Of a stretch of 64,000 bases of DNA, positions 1-11,090 are shown piece by piece (positions within the stretch are counted from its first letter, which is position 1; each line of letters starts with the position of its first letter). The notes below the pieces were generated by a model. It worked only from the letters and a program-made list of their open reading frames with translations. It was not told the DNA's origin and searched no databases. The stretch is from Microthyrium microscopicum. Its lineage: Eukaryota; Ascomycota; Dothideomycetes; Microthyriales; Microthyriaceae. The position numbers were made by a program, and so were the translations under genes. Location of the stretch: the NCBI GenBank assembly GCA_010405405.1, contig MU004232.1, positions 193,540-257,539 on the forward strand, read 5' to 3'.

Positions 1-126
1 TCAGTGAACTGAAATGTCACGGCCGATCATATAAGGTGGAATGGGATGGGAATGTGAATATTATGGAGTTGGGTCTTTGGGCTGCATTGTGTATATTATG
101 GCTGTCAATGGGGAATAAGTGTAAAC

Positions 127-1789
127 TTAATGCATAGGGCACTGGGAGTTCATTTGAATACGCATGAATATGAAGCGTTCTTGCCGCTTATTTCCTGATA
201 ATTGCATAGTAGTGTCTTCCACAATCTGCTGGTTCTTCATGGCCACACTTGACTGGAGCTATACAATGGAACGCCCAGCAATATAAATAGACGGTTAATC
301 ATACCTGTCTTCCTGCTAGACTTTCGTTAGAGGTACCCACTGTCTCAATATCTTGACCTAGGAACTTGGCCACCAAAGAGTAATCATCTAATCATCATCA
401 TCCTCAGCATCGACTTCAGACTCGCCAAGTTCAATACCCGTGAACTTTTGCTCCAGATCCAACGGATGGACAAGACGACCGGTAGCATTCTCGAAAGCCG
501 TCGCAATAGTTTCCCACAAGTCATTGAGGGAGAACTTGATGATTTCGCGAAGTAGTTTGATCTATGAATTATGAGCATCTGATCATAGTAATCATATGAG
601 GTTAGCTACGAACCTCATTACGACTTAGATGTCGGTCAGGCTCAGGATATGGAATGCGGACATTCATCTCGCGAGGTTTTTTGCCTTGTTTGTTGTTCTG
701 CTATTGAAGTGATTAGATAGACCAGCTTCAGTGCCTGTGACAGTGTCATACCTTTTGCGAATCGTTATTCTGTTGATTGCCAGACTTATCCTTCTTCCCC
801 TGATTCTCCTTTCCCTTCTCTTCACCGTCTGGCTGCATATCCTTCCAAACCGCCTTGATGAAGGCCTCCGAACGCTTAAGTTCAGCAGCAATATCCTTCC
901 AAGACTTATTCTGGCCCTTCAACCCAATAAGTTGAAACACCTCTTTATTCGTCAACGGCGCATCGCCAGGTCCACCTTGAATTTGACCTCCTTGAATTTG
1001 TTGATGTGTCGGAGCGCCCTGGAACTGTGGATTCTGCTTGCGCCAGAGGTAAGCATATGGACAGATAATCAAGATGTAGAAAAACGAAAAGAAGAGCAAA
1101 AATCTAGCAACTTCCACGAGGGGCCAATTGACGTCTGGTTGCTGATACCAGGGTAGAGGCATTGCGTCAATATTTGGTGCAGCGTTGAACGGCTTGGAGG
1201 ATTTCATGGCTTGTTCTTGCTGCAATCGAGACATTAGGGCTCCGGTGCCGCAGGAATGCAGTGATTCCGGCGCTGTATCAAGCGGTGGTTTGTACTTTAT
1301 CTGCATCGGAGTGACTGATGATAGATAGTGGGTATGGAAAGTTTCGGACGGGATCAATTGCAAGTATTTCGGGCTAGGTGCATATCTCGGGTAGTGTGCA
1401 TATGGCAGGTAGCCAAAAGGATTAAGGTGACAATGCGATGGTGTTGGGAAATGGCTTGTGGTGAGGAAATTCAACAAACTCGACGAGAGCTCCAGAGGAT
1501 CGCAACTGAGAACAAAGAATTATAACAAAGACAAAGAACTTACTATGTTTTGCTGTTTGGTTACACCACGACGAACCCAACCAATCTCATTGTTGTTTTC
1601 TTTTGGAGTTTTGCGCACTCGGGCAATTCGAAAGGGTCCAAAATAAATATCTTCCACAATGCCTTTAGACTTTGGATGTTGCTGGTTTTGCTGCTGAGCT
1701 AATTGCTGGGCCAATTGCTGGGCTTGTTGTTGCGCCTGCTGTTGCGCCAGTTGCTGCGACAGTTGCTGGGCTTCCTGTGTGTTCACCAT
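127..1789 (-). CDS. Gln-rich hypothetical protein with Myb/SANT-like segment
   Basis: I do not recognise the family. The ATG at 1787-1789 opens a Gln-repeat N-terminus encoded by a CAA/CAG-rich tract at about 1680-1780. A later segment (about 860-950) has the look of a Myb/SANT helix triplet: the motif WKDIAAELKRSE is followed by a downstream W. After it come a Lys/Glu/Gln-rich linker and a helical end. Introns at about 720-750 and 563-613 are clear. The first intron starts with GTAAGT near 1543, but its acceptor is unresolved (candidates near 1490 and 1302). A hydrophobic stretch at about 1050-1120 reads as a membrane helix but could be intron. The 3' end has two versions: a TAG stop at 388-390 after an acidic tail, or splicing of 388-437 and 259-304 to a stop at 127-129. 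Both are in phase. Existence of a gene is fairly sure; function is unknown. Confidence 0.6.
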
Positions 1790-2835
1790 CTTGTCGTTGA
1801 TTTTGGGAGAGTTGTTTGGTGGAGAATATGGAGGATATGGAGAAAATAGTGTGATCTAGGAGCTTGCAAGAGTCCTGGAGCATATCAAGTATCGGAACGT
1901 TGTTCCATGATGTATAGATTGCTTTGGAAGGCAAGTGCTTTCTTGAGGTTCGAATGTTGTCACTGGGAGCCTTGAGGCCAGCTTGGACTGCCCATAACAA
2001 CCCACCAGCTCTGCATCTCCACTTGAAAGCTACGCTCTCAGGAAAGTTCGATCGCCAGACTTGAAACTTTCAGCCTAAATATGAGAATACATAATGATCA
2101 CGACGAAAATAATACAAAGAACAAGGCCTGGCCAGAGGGAATAATTGGACAAAGAAAAATGTGAGATTTGGCATATGACTAGGGAAGAGGCAGTAGATGA
2201 CCCATGATTGTCCAAGCTAGGCTACGAGCAAATCTTTTGATGTCACCTCACGCACATCTCATTCTCGAATAAACAGTGCCTTAGCTGGATCTCGAGAGCA
2301 TGTCAGAACATGCGTTTGTCTTTTCAGCGTAGTGTGAGTTCGTTGGATTCGTAAATCGTCTTCCCAGCTCTTTCCCTCCATAGCGGATCAGACTCGTAAT
2401 TGTACGCGCGCGATAGCCAACGTAGTTCCGTACCGTGATACTTTTGGACAGGTGTTGTAGGAAGTCGATGAAATGAAGTTGGAAAAGAGGCTTGAGATAT
2501 CCATTCGGGGTTAAGATGTCTGCCTCGGAGATAAATGATTGGTGTCAACGGCAGCGGACAGCCGCTTGATCCCGTCAGAGGCGCAACGATTCAGTCAACA
2601 CCATGCCCATCTCGCTGCTTCTTACCCACATCGTGTCCTGTCCTGTCCCGCCAACACCTTCCTTCCGCCTCGACAGGCCGCTACCCGCTTGCTAGTTATC
2701 GGTTTCCATGGACTGTTGTTTGCACCTGCAGTTGTCCACTGCGTAGCTGCCATCCTGGCTCTATCAGCAATCGCCTATCCGACGTAATATATCTGCTGGC
2801 GCTGCATTCCACCTTAACTGGTCAAGTGTCTCGCT
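1790..2835. other. Divergent intergenic region
   Basis: This 1.05-kb spacer separates two divergent genes and must hold both promoters. Short open frames at 2324-2912 have no initiator-to-domain logic and overlap the start of the RING ligase gene. I see no RNA gene or repeat. Confidence 0.6.
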
Positions 2836-5697
2836 ATGGCAGACTCTATCATGCACCTCAATGCTACCTCCAACTCGTCACTAGCCCACGATATTCTCTT
2901 TGCCGTCCCTAGGCTAGCGCGACGCGCTGGAGTGTTTGCCATTCACTTTCTTCCTGAGCAACTTGATGGTCTTTTCGGAAAAGTCTTGACTCCTGGACGT
3001 TTTGTTGCGGATGCCACAACTCTTAGTAGTACCGTCAGCAATCTATCGACCGCCAGTTCTTCTACGCCCTTCATGAGTCTTGCTACGCCCTCCGCCGTTG
3101 AGTCGGCTGCTGCCGCGGTAGAGTCCCAACTCAAAGCAACTTCTGGCTATTCCATGTCGTCTATTTACAACTTCTTGCGCGGAATTACAACCTTTAGCAG
3201 CTACATCATCTCGAAATGGGCCCTGGCTGCAGCCTTGATGGTACCACACACCCGCTTTGACTACATCCCATACTAATCTCTATAGGCATTTACCCTCGGC
3301 CGCGTCCATGTCTTTGCTTCCTCTCGTGTACCATTGCATTTCAACTTCTTTACCCGAGCCGCCCTATATTCTGTTCCCATTGCGCTTCTTGCCACCCAAG
3401 CCCTCCAGGTTCTTCAGGCTATACGATGCCAGACGTCTCCGGATTGGGCTGATTTGCGATACCACAATTCTTCAAAACAATATTCACTCGATTTCGCTGG
3501 GGAAGCCGGATGGCTCCATCACTTGAGTTCCTCAGTCTTATATTGGGAGACGGACAAGACCTCCTGTCAATCGGTCGGCATGGCTGGACTTAAGAAGTCT
3601 GACATGCCTCGTGGTTCTCTATCCATTCTTTGGCCATTGTTTCTTGGCCTTTGTGGCAGTCAATTCGTGGAAACCTTCTCTGCAGCCCTTCAAGGACGTC
3701 AGCCCATTACTGAAAATAGCATCTTCGAAATGTCACTGGCTTTTGCTGAAGCTGAGGCTCTTGTTGTCAAGCCATTTGAAGTATCATTGCTATCAGGCAA
3801 GACAGAAGCGCTTGAAAATCTGCCCATGAAGATTAGTATGGTCAAGAAGATTATGAATGCTTCACCTGAAGTTCTTCTCCTTGCGCTTATTTTTGCAATG
3901 AGTACGGTCACTAGTAATGTCCTCGCCATATTCAACAAGCGCAAAAAGTGGCGACTTGTCAACACTGGAATCTGGGGTACGGCATACATGGTTGCGTTCA
4001 TCTGGAATTTGAAACGAATGGTGCTCAGCGACGAAGAAGACTGGAATTTCCGGTTTCCCACGGTTTTCGTTGTGGGCTTCATCCCTCATCTGGTAATAAT
4101 TCTAGGTACCTTCATTTGTGCGACAATATACGCCATGGCACTGCTCATGACCGCTATTGCACCTCCAGCTGGCCAAGGAGAGCGTCGTACAATTAGAGAA
4201 CGAGTTTACGACGCATATCACAACCTTCAGGCAAACGTATATCTTGCAGCAGGAGAGACGGTGCGCTTTAGCTGGGAAGACGAGTTCTATTCCACTTTGC
4301 TCAAAGCTGGATTCATGATTCTTACTGTGGCAAGCGAAGCGGTCTACCTTACACAAGGTACCAACATTCGAGTCAGCAATCTTACCTGGCTCGAACAGGG
4401 CCGTGTCAATGAGATCAAGAAGCACCGAGGACTCTTATTCAAGAAAACTCAAGCAGCTTTGCCCAATTCGTTGAAGCGCAATGCCACCAACACTTTCATG
4501 TCAAGTGATGATTTGGACCACAATGCGTCCGGTACTCGGACTGGCTACGCTGTTGAGCGCAAGGCTCGCGCACGAAAACACACCACAGTGGATCTTAACG
4601 ATACTCAGTCTGAGCGACGAGTCTTGCTTGCAGTGAAGTTCATCAAGGGTATCTTTTGGCTTTGTGTTAGTGCTTTCGCTATGGTTGTTCTGTTCATCTG
4701 CGAATCGTTGGGAATGCGATCGCGTCCTGCATGGGTACGGAAACTAGTCGGCTCGACGACAAAGAAACGAAGCCGAGCAGAAAAGTCGCCGCAAAAGTCA
4801 CTTGATTTTTGGATCCTCAAGGAAGACGGCACTTTCCATCTCGCCCGAGATGCCAGTGTCGACGTTGAAGCAGAAATGCGTAAACAGGCAGCCCGTACAA
4901 CAGGCTCCTCCCGCGCCACTGCTTCCCGCCTATCTGAAGCCCGCGAAACCCAAATAGACGAAAAACTCTACGACTGGTGGAAGCTCGGCGGCTGGTGGGG
5001 TGAAGCCGACACAAGCGGCGACTACCAAGATTCCCAAGACCACGACGACGACTTGACCAGCGTTATCTCCATGTCAAGCAACGCTGACCCTCAGGACGAC
5101 TGGACAGACGAGGACGAAACCAGCGGCCAACGCACGCCAACCCAAGACGAGCCATTTCCCAGCCGCTCCCGCGGCCGCAACGACCTCGTGGATCCAGACG
5201 CCCTCGCCGCCCTTCTAGATCCCCAGACCACCGAACAGCAGCAAGAAGCTCGCATGCTCGCTCATCGCCTTCGCGCACCTGCCGTGCTCACACGCTCACA
5301 ATACACCCAAAACATCCTGCGCGACCGCGCCTCTGTGCTTACTAGCACACGCTCCTTCAACCCTGAGCGCAAGATACTGGACCGCGATGAAGAGGAACGT
5401 CAACTCGAGCGCTTCATTCTTGACCAGCGTCAAAATGTAGCGTCTCGACAATCACAGCATCCGCAGACAACAACCACCGGAGGCACTGAAGATTGGAGCG
5501 CTGGAGCACCAGGAATGGGCAACAGTGGCCCGATGTGTGTGGTATGTCAGGATGCGCCGCGCACAATTCTGCTGTGGCCATGTGGATGTCTGACAATCTG
5601 CGATGAGTGTCGAGTGAGCATGGCGACGCGCAACTATGTGAATTGTGTATGCTGTCGGACGCAGACAGAGGCGTTTAGTCGGCTATTTGTGCCGTAA
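2836..5697 (+). CDS. Asi-type inner nuclear membrane RING E3 ubiquitin ligase
   Basis: Two exons (2836-3240, 3286-5697) joined by a 45-bp intron with a TACTAAT branch site give 938 aa. The first ~480 residues hold several hydrophobic segments typical of a polytopic membrane protein, followed by a long acidic and Ser-rich hydrophilic region. The last 53 residues (about 886-938) form a RING finger built from eight Cys (C-x2-C-x11-C-x-C-x3-C-x2-C-x11-C-x2-C), with the WPCGC core seen in Asi1/Asi3 proteins. In yeast the Asi complex ubiquitinates mislocalised and foreign proteins of the inner nuclear membrane and latent Stp1/2 factors; that role is inferred here from architecture. An Asi1 versus Asi3 assignment is not possible from sequence alone. 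No internal stop or frameshift was seen. Confidence 0.85.
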
Positions 5698-6257
5698 TTG
5701 TGCACTGCGTAGGCGCATTGGTATGGCGTATTGGGATTCATTCTGCATTGGTCTAGCGTTATTCTGTCATTATGATGTAGCGAGGATAAGGTTGTAGTAA
5801 GTTAGCGAACAAGTAGCTGAAATGGTAACTTGCTCCTCAATTATGTTTATGTTGCTATGGCCGAATCTGTGAAATAGGGGCAAGATTGATATCAGCATCG
5901 TACTGTGACTATGACTGCCATCTATGTCCATTCTCTCTTTTGAATCTCCTTCCCCATGATTTACCCCACACAATAAGATACCCCGGGTTTAAGTGTGGCG
6001 TCTAGTGAGAATCTGGAGACCAGTTGCATATCACGGATTCATACTTCCGGCAAGGCTTGATCCACTAGCGCATACTGGTTGTTCTGCAGCAGTACGGATA
6101 CTCGGCATATCAAAATGGCAAAATCAAGGTACAATCATACTGAAGAGTAGGTAATTAAGAGCTACTTAGAGAATGTACTGCCTTCCAATTTCTCAATGGT
6201 TGAACGACATTGTAACACTACTTTCGCTCAAGTCGGATCCAAATATCATTATTGGCG
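5698..6257. other. Intergenic spacer
   Basis: This 560-bp spacer lies between two genes on the + strand. It contains the 3' UTR of the RING ligase and the promoter of the transporter. No other feature was recognised. Confidence 0.6.
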
Positions 6258-8305
6258 ATGGAGAAACCTAACATAATAGTTGAATTGAACCAGCAAATAG
6301 ATCTCAAAGATGAAGCCTCCAAATCAGAAAGTTCACTGGAAGAATCCCTCCCAATTCCATCAGACAATGTTCCACTTATGGACTTGGACAATGGTCTCGT
6401 AGGCTGGGACTCACTCACAGACACAGCAAATCCCCAGTATGTCCAATTCTGAAACCGTATCACGCACAACTGACAATCTCAGAAACTGGTCCACGACCAA
6501 AAAATCCATCCTCATGGCCTTCATGGCCGTAATATCAATGCTCAGGTACCCCATCCACATCCACCACCACCACCACAAATTAACACCCTCCAGTCCCCTA
6601 ACATCCACGCTCGTCGCCCCCGGCATCCCCCTCGCCATGCGCGATCTGCACTCCCCCTCCCCCATAATCGGCTCCTTCATGGTAACCATCTACATGCTCG
6701 GCTTTACCATCGGGCCGCTCTTCCTCGGCCCATTGAGCGAGATCTACGGACGCTATCCCATCGTTATCTTAAGCACATGGTTCTACGTAATTTGGCTACT
6801 AGGCTGTGCGTTGGCGCCTACGATGAGTAGTCTCATTGTTATGAGATTATTGGCGGGCACGGGGGGCAGTGCGGTTATGGTGATTGCGCCGGCGATTGTG
6901 GCGGATTTGTATAGTGTGAGACGGAGGGCGACGGCTAGTAGTGTGGTAGTTTTGACGCAGAGTGTGGGGCCAGCGTGTAAGTTATGATGGTGGATGGGAG
7001 GGTGAAGGCTAATGGGTGGCAGTGGGTCCTATTTGTGGGGGGTTTATTGCGCAGGAGTTGGGATGGCGGTGGGTGAGTACTGATTCGAGGTATGGGATGT
7101 ATGAATGAGTACAAGGCTAATGAGATGTTAGGGATATTGGATTCTCTTGATTGTTGCGGGTTCAGTGACAGCTGGAATGACAGTTTGTATGCCGGAGTCA
7201 TATGCGCCGAAGATTCTGCAGAAAAAAACGGAACGGTTACGAAAAAGTACTGGTAGAGCTGATCTCAGATCAATGCTAGACAAGAGAATGTCAAAGAAGG
7301 CGCTGCTGGCACGGAGTATTGTCAGACCGGTGAAGGTATGTTGGCTGAAGCCTGAAGCAGTGGTATGGCCATTGAGAACGACGCATTCTGACATGTAGCA
7401 GCTTCTTACAACATCTCCAATCGTTATTTTGATATGCTCTTACTGCGCAACGATATTTGGCTTCCTTTATCTAATGATGACAACAATACCCCAGGTCTTC
7501 TCGTCGACTTATGGCTGGACGACATCCTATGTTGGGCTTGCATACACCCCCAGTAAGTCAAGAGCAACGAGAGCATATCACGAATAGCTAACAAGGACAT
7601 TTAGTCGGGCTAGGAATGATTGTCAGTCAAAGGTGACACTGGGCAATATCAAATGCTAACCAGATAGACCGCCCTCCTCGTGATAATGAAAACCAATGAC
7701 GCCAAAGTCATTAAACTAACAAAACAAAACAACAACGTCTTCGAACGTACACACTCCCTCTATATTTACCAACAACTACCACTGACTCTTGTAACAGCTG
7801 AAATGCGACTCCCAGCGACAATATACTTCGCGATCTGGATACCTATCTCGCTATTCTGGTACGGCTGGTCCGTAGACAAACATACACACTGGTACTCACC
7901 AACCGGTCCATTCCAGTCATAACCTCTCCCAAGTACTGATTCAATATATAGGATTGTACCAATATTGGGCATGTTCCCCTTCGGTTTCGGCATGCTAGGA
8001 ATCTTCTTACCATGCCAAACATACCTCGTCGATGCGTTCACAGAGTACTCTGCGTCAGCAGTCGCAGTATCAAGGGCATCAATGTCGATCGTTGGTGCAT
8101 TTTTACCACTGGCTGGACCACCATTGTATAAAGCTTTGGGATATGGACTTGGGAATAGTGTACTTGGGCTGGTGAGCTTAGTGATGGCGCCCATTCCTAT
8201 ATTGCTTTATAAGTAAGTTGATGTTACGATGAGAGAGTTCTAATGGCTAATGAATTCTGTAGATATGGCGGTTATATTCGGAGGAGATGGCCTGTGACTT
8301 TGTGA
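6258..8305 (+). CDS. MFS drug/polyamine transporter, DHA1 family
   Basis: Eleven exons keep phase and give 507 aa: 6258-6436, 6483-6545, 6594-6976, 7023-7072, 7132-7335, 7402-7552, 7605-7621, 7668-7746, 7798-7891, 7952-8212 and 8263-8305. Introns are about 46-66 bp, and one exon is only 17 bp. The hydrophilic N-terminus ends in the NW motif seen before TM1 of fungal DHA1 carriers. Family signatures follow: VAPGIP, the motif-A variant GPLSEIYGRYP, the FEPEMRLP loop and the late PCQTYLVDA segment. Such H+-antiporters export drugs, mycotoxins or polyamines at the plasma membrane; the substrate here cannot be read. The start is the ATG at 6258, since the longer frame begins at TTG. The intron 7622-7667 uses GTCAGT, a weaker donor, but phase demands it. 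Confidence 0.88.
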
Positions 8306-8653
8306 ATAGACGGATAGAAAGCTTAATGAACTGGTCAAATACTTAATCAGAATAATTCGGCTTATGAACTGTCGAACAAGTTCAAGATATCTAAATATCT
8401 AAATATCAAAATACCCTCGATATTCAACTCTTTTCATATTTGCAAGCGTACTTTGTTTCGTCCAATGTTGGAGTCATATCATGAATATTACTCTGTACGA
8501 AGTTACATTCACTGCTATAACGGATCTTCAGCAGGTACAAGGGTGTCCGAACTAGCTCCGCGATCACCATATGACTCACTTAGAAAAATATGATTTAAGT
8601 ATATTCCATTCAAGCTACTATTCACACAACTACCGCCCATCCAAGCCAACAAC
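8306..8653. other. Intergenic spacer
   Basis: A 348-bp spacer between two + strand genes. It carries a short direct repeat (atatctaaatatctaaatat around 8388-8406) in AT-rich sequence and nothing else recognised. Confidence 0.55.
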
Positions 8654-9382
8654 ATGGCCCGTTCCTTTGCCATAGTACACTTGCCTCGCAAGTACGACAG
8701 TCCAGAAGTCGCTACCCATCTAGCAACTTTGGCTACCAAGTTAAAAGCCATTCGCCTTGAGGCCTTGAAAACCGACCCCGACGCGTTTGGCTCCACATAT
8801 GAGCGCGAAGTCGCTTTCACCGACGAACAATGGGCAGAGCGCCTGACCAATCCACTCGCACAACATGTAGTTGCATTGGACCTTCGAGAGCCGGGTAACG
8901 ATATGGACGGCAAATCTGATCTAGAGATGGCACTAGCTGCACCGTTCGTGGGGACGACTGTTTTGATAGGACCGCGCGCGGTTTCCAGCTCCCAAGTATC
9001 AGACTCACAAATGTCACCCAGCGCATCACCATGGGCTCAATTCCACGACGCCCCCTCCGTAACCACCGAAACACTCAGCCCTGGCACCGAATTGCAATAT
9101 GCCATGAATGGAGTATGGGTTCATCCCAATGGTCGCAGAGCCGGGCTGGGCAAGCAATTGATTGACGGCGCATTGGAAGCTGGCAAGAGAGACATGAAGC
9201 GCCTATCAGCTCCAAAACGGGTGAACGGGTTCGTGGTTGTATTCGTGGAGAAAGACAATGAACCAGCAACCGGGCTGTACGAGGCCTGTGGTTTCAAGAA
9301 CATTGGAGAGGAGGAGTACACATCAGCGGGTGGGAAGGAAGGCGTAGTTGTTGCGCTGAGGCAGAATATATCGTTGAATTGA
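8654..9382 (+). CDS. GNAT-family N-acetyltransferase
   Basis: An intronless 242-aa protein starting at ATG 8654. The N-terminal part (residues 28-70) has the common fungal GNAT opening: a helix followed by DPDAFGSTYE and a W-ERL segment. The acetyl-CoA pyrophosphate-binding motif appears as VHPNGRRAGLGKQL at residues 157-169 (R/Q-x-x-G-x-G/A). The C-terminal VEKDNEPATGLYEACGF segment, with the typical A-x-x-L-Y-x-x-x-G-F, completes the fold. It transfers acetyl from acetyl-CoA to an amine acceptor that cannot be predicted. There is no targeting signal, so it is probably cytosolic. Its stop lies only 37 bp from the stop of the convergent Mso1-like gene. Confidence 0.85.
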   Translation: MARSFAIVHLPRKYDSPEVATHLATLATKLKAIRLEALKTDPDAFGSTYEREVAFTDEQWAERLTNPLAQHVVALDLREPGNDMDGKSDLEMALAAPFVGTTVLIGPRAVSSSQVSDSQMSPSASPWAQFHDAPSVTTETLSPGTELQYAMNGVWVHPNGRRAGLGKQLIDGALEAGKRDMKRLSAPKRVNGFVVVFVEKDNEPATGLYEACGFKNIGEEEYTSAGGKEGVVVALRQNISLN

Positions 9383-9419
9383 GCATTATCTGCATTGAAT
9401 TTCGTATGATTTCGTATCT

Positions 9420-10850
9420 TTAGAACCGCTGTGGACGAGGACCAGATGGAAGACCTCGGCCTGCTGGTTGTCGCTGTACACCTCCGCCTCCAGAATTCCC
9501 GTAAGGACCCGAACCGTATCCGCGTGCTGGTGGTGCATTGTCGCCTTGTGTTTGTTCACTGCCGCCTCCGCGACCCCATCGTGAGCTATAGCCTCCTCCT
9601 TGTTGACCTCCTGAATCGTTATTGCCTGCAGGCGCTCTCCTGTTATCACCATAGTTCGGAGTTTGAAACTGCGCACCTCCAGCTGGCGCACCATATTGTC
9701 CCCCTCCTCCCCCAAATCCAGGACTTGCCTCTCTAGGTGGTGGTGCATATCCCCCACCTCCTTGTCCACCACCTCCAGTATTATTTTGCGGGCTCGTCGA
9801 TCTCCCACCACCCCATAATCGTTGCTTGAGCATGTCTTTTGCCGTAGCAGGTCCAGACCCCTGACTAAGCGCAGGCGACGGCGCGCCTTCCTGTCCGGAC
9901 ATGCGCCCAGTACTCTGATAACTCCCCATCCGACTATTTGCCTGCGGTCTCGCGCCTCCAGAATTGCCATATAAATCACCGAACCGTCCCGGTCTCGCAG
10001 CTTGCGGCGCCGGTGGACCTTGATCTTGCTGCTGTTGTTGCCCGAATCTAGGTTGTCTTAGGGAACCGCCCTGTTGCTCCTGGCCCTGTCCGCTAGCAGG
10101 CCGATCCCATAAATCGCTGATTCCAGCTTTTCCCCATCGACCGCCCGCAGCTTGTTGCCCTTGTCCAGGACCAGGCTGTTGGCCATAACCCATAGCCATG
10201 TTGTTGTAGCTAGCAGCCTGTGGCGGAGGGGGAGCCTTTGGGTCCGGTGGTAACCATTCTGGGAACGGTCGTCCCTTTTCAGTGTAGTATGCGCGTAGAA
10301 CTCTTGAGATATGCGAATCGTCTTCTGTGTCGCCGTCTGTTTCGGAGTTTATGAGACCGCGTTTGAGATTGTTATATTTTGAGGTTGTGGAGTTGAGGAA
10401 GGAGGAGAGATATGAGGCTGCTGACATGGCGACGGAGCTGGGTGCCCAGGAGGCACGGCGCTCTGGAGTTGGACGCTGCTCTGGAAACTCGTCGAGATTT
10501 GGAGACTGATTGATTGATTGTGCGCGATCTCGGGTTGTAAGGCCTGGTCGTAGTCGGGCAACTTGCGGGTTCGATAGCTGTTCAGATGAGGGGCGGGTTT
10601 GGCCTAGTGCGGGTCGGGATGGGCTTCCAAAGGGATTGTTGAATGCTGGTCTTGCTTCACGCTGATCTGGCGAATCGATGTTACTGTCGGGTAGTGAAGC
10701 TGTCGATTGGAAGTATGATGGGTTGTGGATGTGTTGGGCTCTAAGATGTGGTGGAAGGTGAGGTGGAGGGTGACCCCAGCGCCTGTTGGGGGTGCCAAGA
10801 CGGCCATTATGATATGACGATGGTTGGCTTGGTGAGTTTGAGCGTTGCAT
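9420..10850 (-). CDS. Mso1-like Sec1-binding exocytosis protein
   Basis: A single 476-aa frame starting at ATG 10848-10850. Residues ~140-205 match the Sec1-binding region of Mso1: a short helix (YLSSFLNSTTSKYNNLK) followed by an acidic DTEDD motif and the signature RVLRAYYTEKGRPFPEWLPP. In yeast Mso1 binds the SM protein Sec1 and helps SNARE-dependent fusion of secretory vesicles at growth sites. The remaining C-terminal half is low complexity, rich in Gly, Gln, Pro and Arg, with a conserved-looking KDMLKQRLWGG segment that may be the membrane-associating C-terminal motif of the family. It is longer than yeast Mso1 (about 210 aa), as expected for filamentous fungi. The call rests on one domain and memory of the family. 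Confidence 0.72.
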   Translation of the reverse strand: MQRSNSPSQPSSYHNGRLGTPNRRWGHPPPHLPPHLRAQHIHNPSYFQSTASLPDSNIDSPDQREARPAFNNPFGSPSRPALGQTRPSSEQLSNPQVARLRPGLTTRDRAQSINQSPNLDEFPEQRPTPERRASWAPSSVAMSAASYLSSFLNSTTSKYNNLKRGLINSETDGDTEDDSHISRVLRAYYTEKGRPFPEWLPPDPKAPPPPQAASYNNMAMGYGQQPGPGQGQQAAGGRWGKAGISDLWDRPASGQGQEQQGGSLRQPRFGQQQQQDQGPPAPQAARPGRFGDLYGNSGGARPQANSRMGSYQSTGRMSGQEGAPSPALSQGSGPATAKDMLKQRLWGGGRSTSPQNNTGGGGQGGGGYAPPPREASPGFGGGGGQYGAPAGGAQFQTPNYGDNRRAPAGNNDSGGQQGGGYSSRWGRGGGSEQTQGDNAPPARGYGSGPYGNSGGGGVQRQPAGRGLPSGPRPQRF

Positions 10851-11090
10851 TCGATATCAATTGTTTTCACTTTTACTTTGAGCGGCGTCTTGAGAGTTGT
10901 GAGAGACTTACTGCCTACTCGGACTTTTATGTCTATGGTGTCGTTGTTACACAGCATTGTGCATTCCTATACTCCTGTCTCGGATCCCTAGAAGGGACCA
11001 GAACATCTCGATAAAGAATCATAATGATCATGAAACGTGTATTAAGAACAGTATATGTACAGATGAGTGGTATCTTTGCTTTTGTTGCTC

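Noticed and set aside
1050-1120. Transmembrane helix in the Gln-rich protein
   Set aside because: The hydrophobic stretch is bounded by GTATCA and GCAAG and may be a ~110-nt intron, so I do not claim a membrane protein.
731-1156. 141-codon plus-strand frame
   Set aside because: It is antisense to the spliced minus-strand gene, whose codons and splice sites are more convincing.
1680-1780. Short repeated units resembling a repeat array
   Set aside because: They are CAA/CAG codons of a poly-Gln tract on the minus strand; there are no spacers of constant length.
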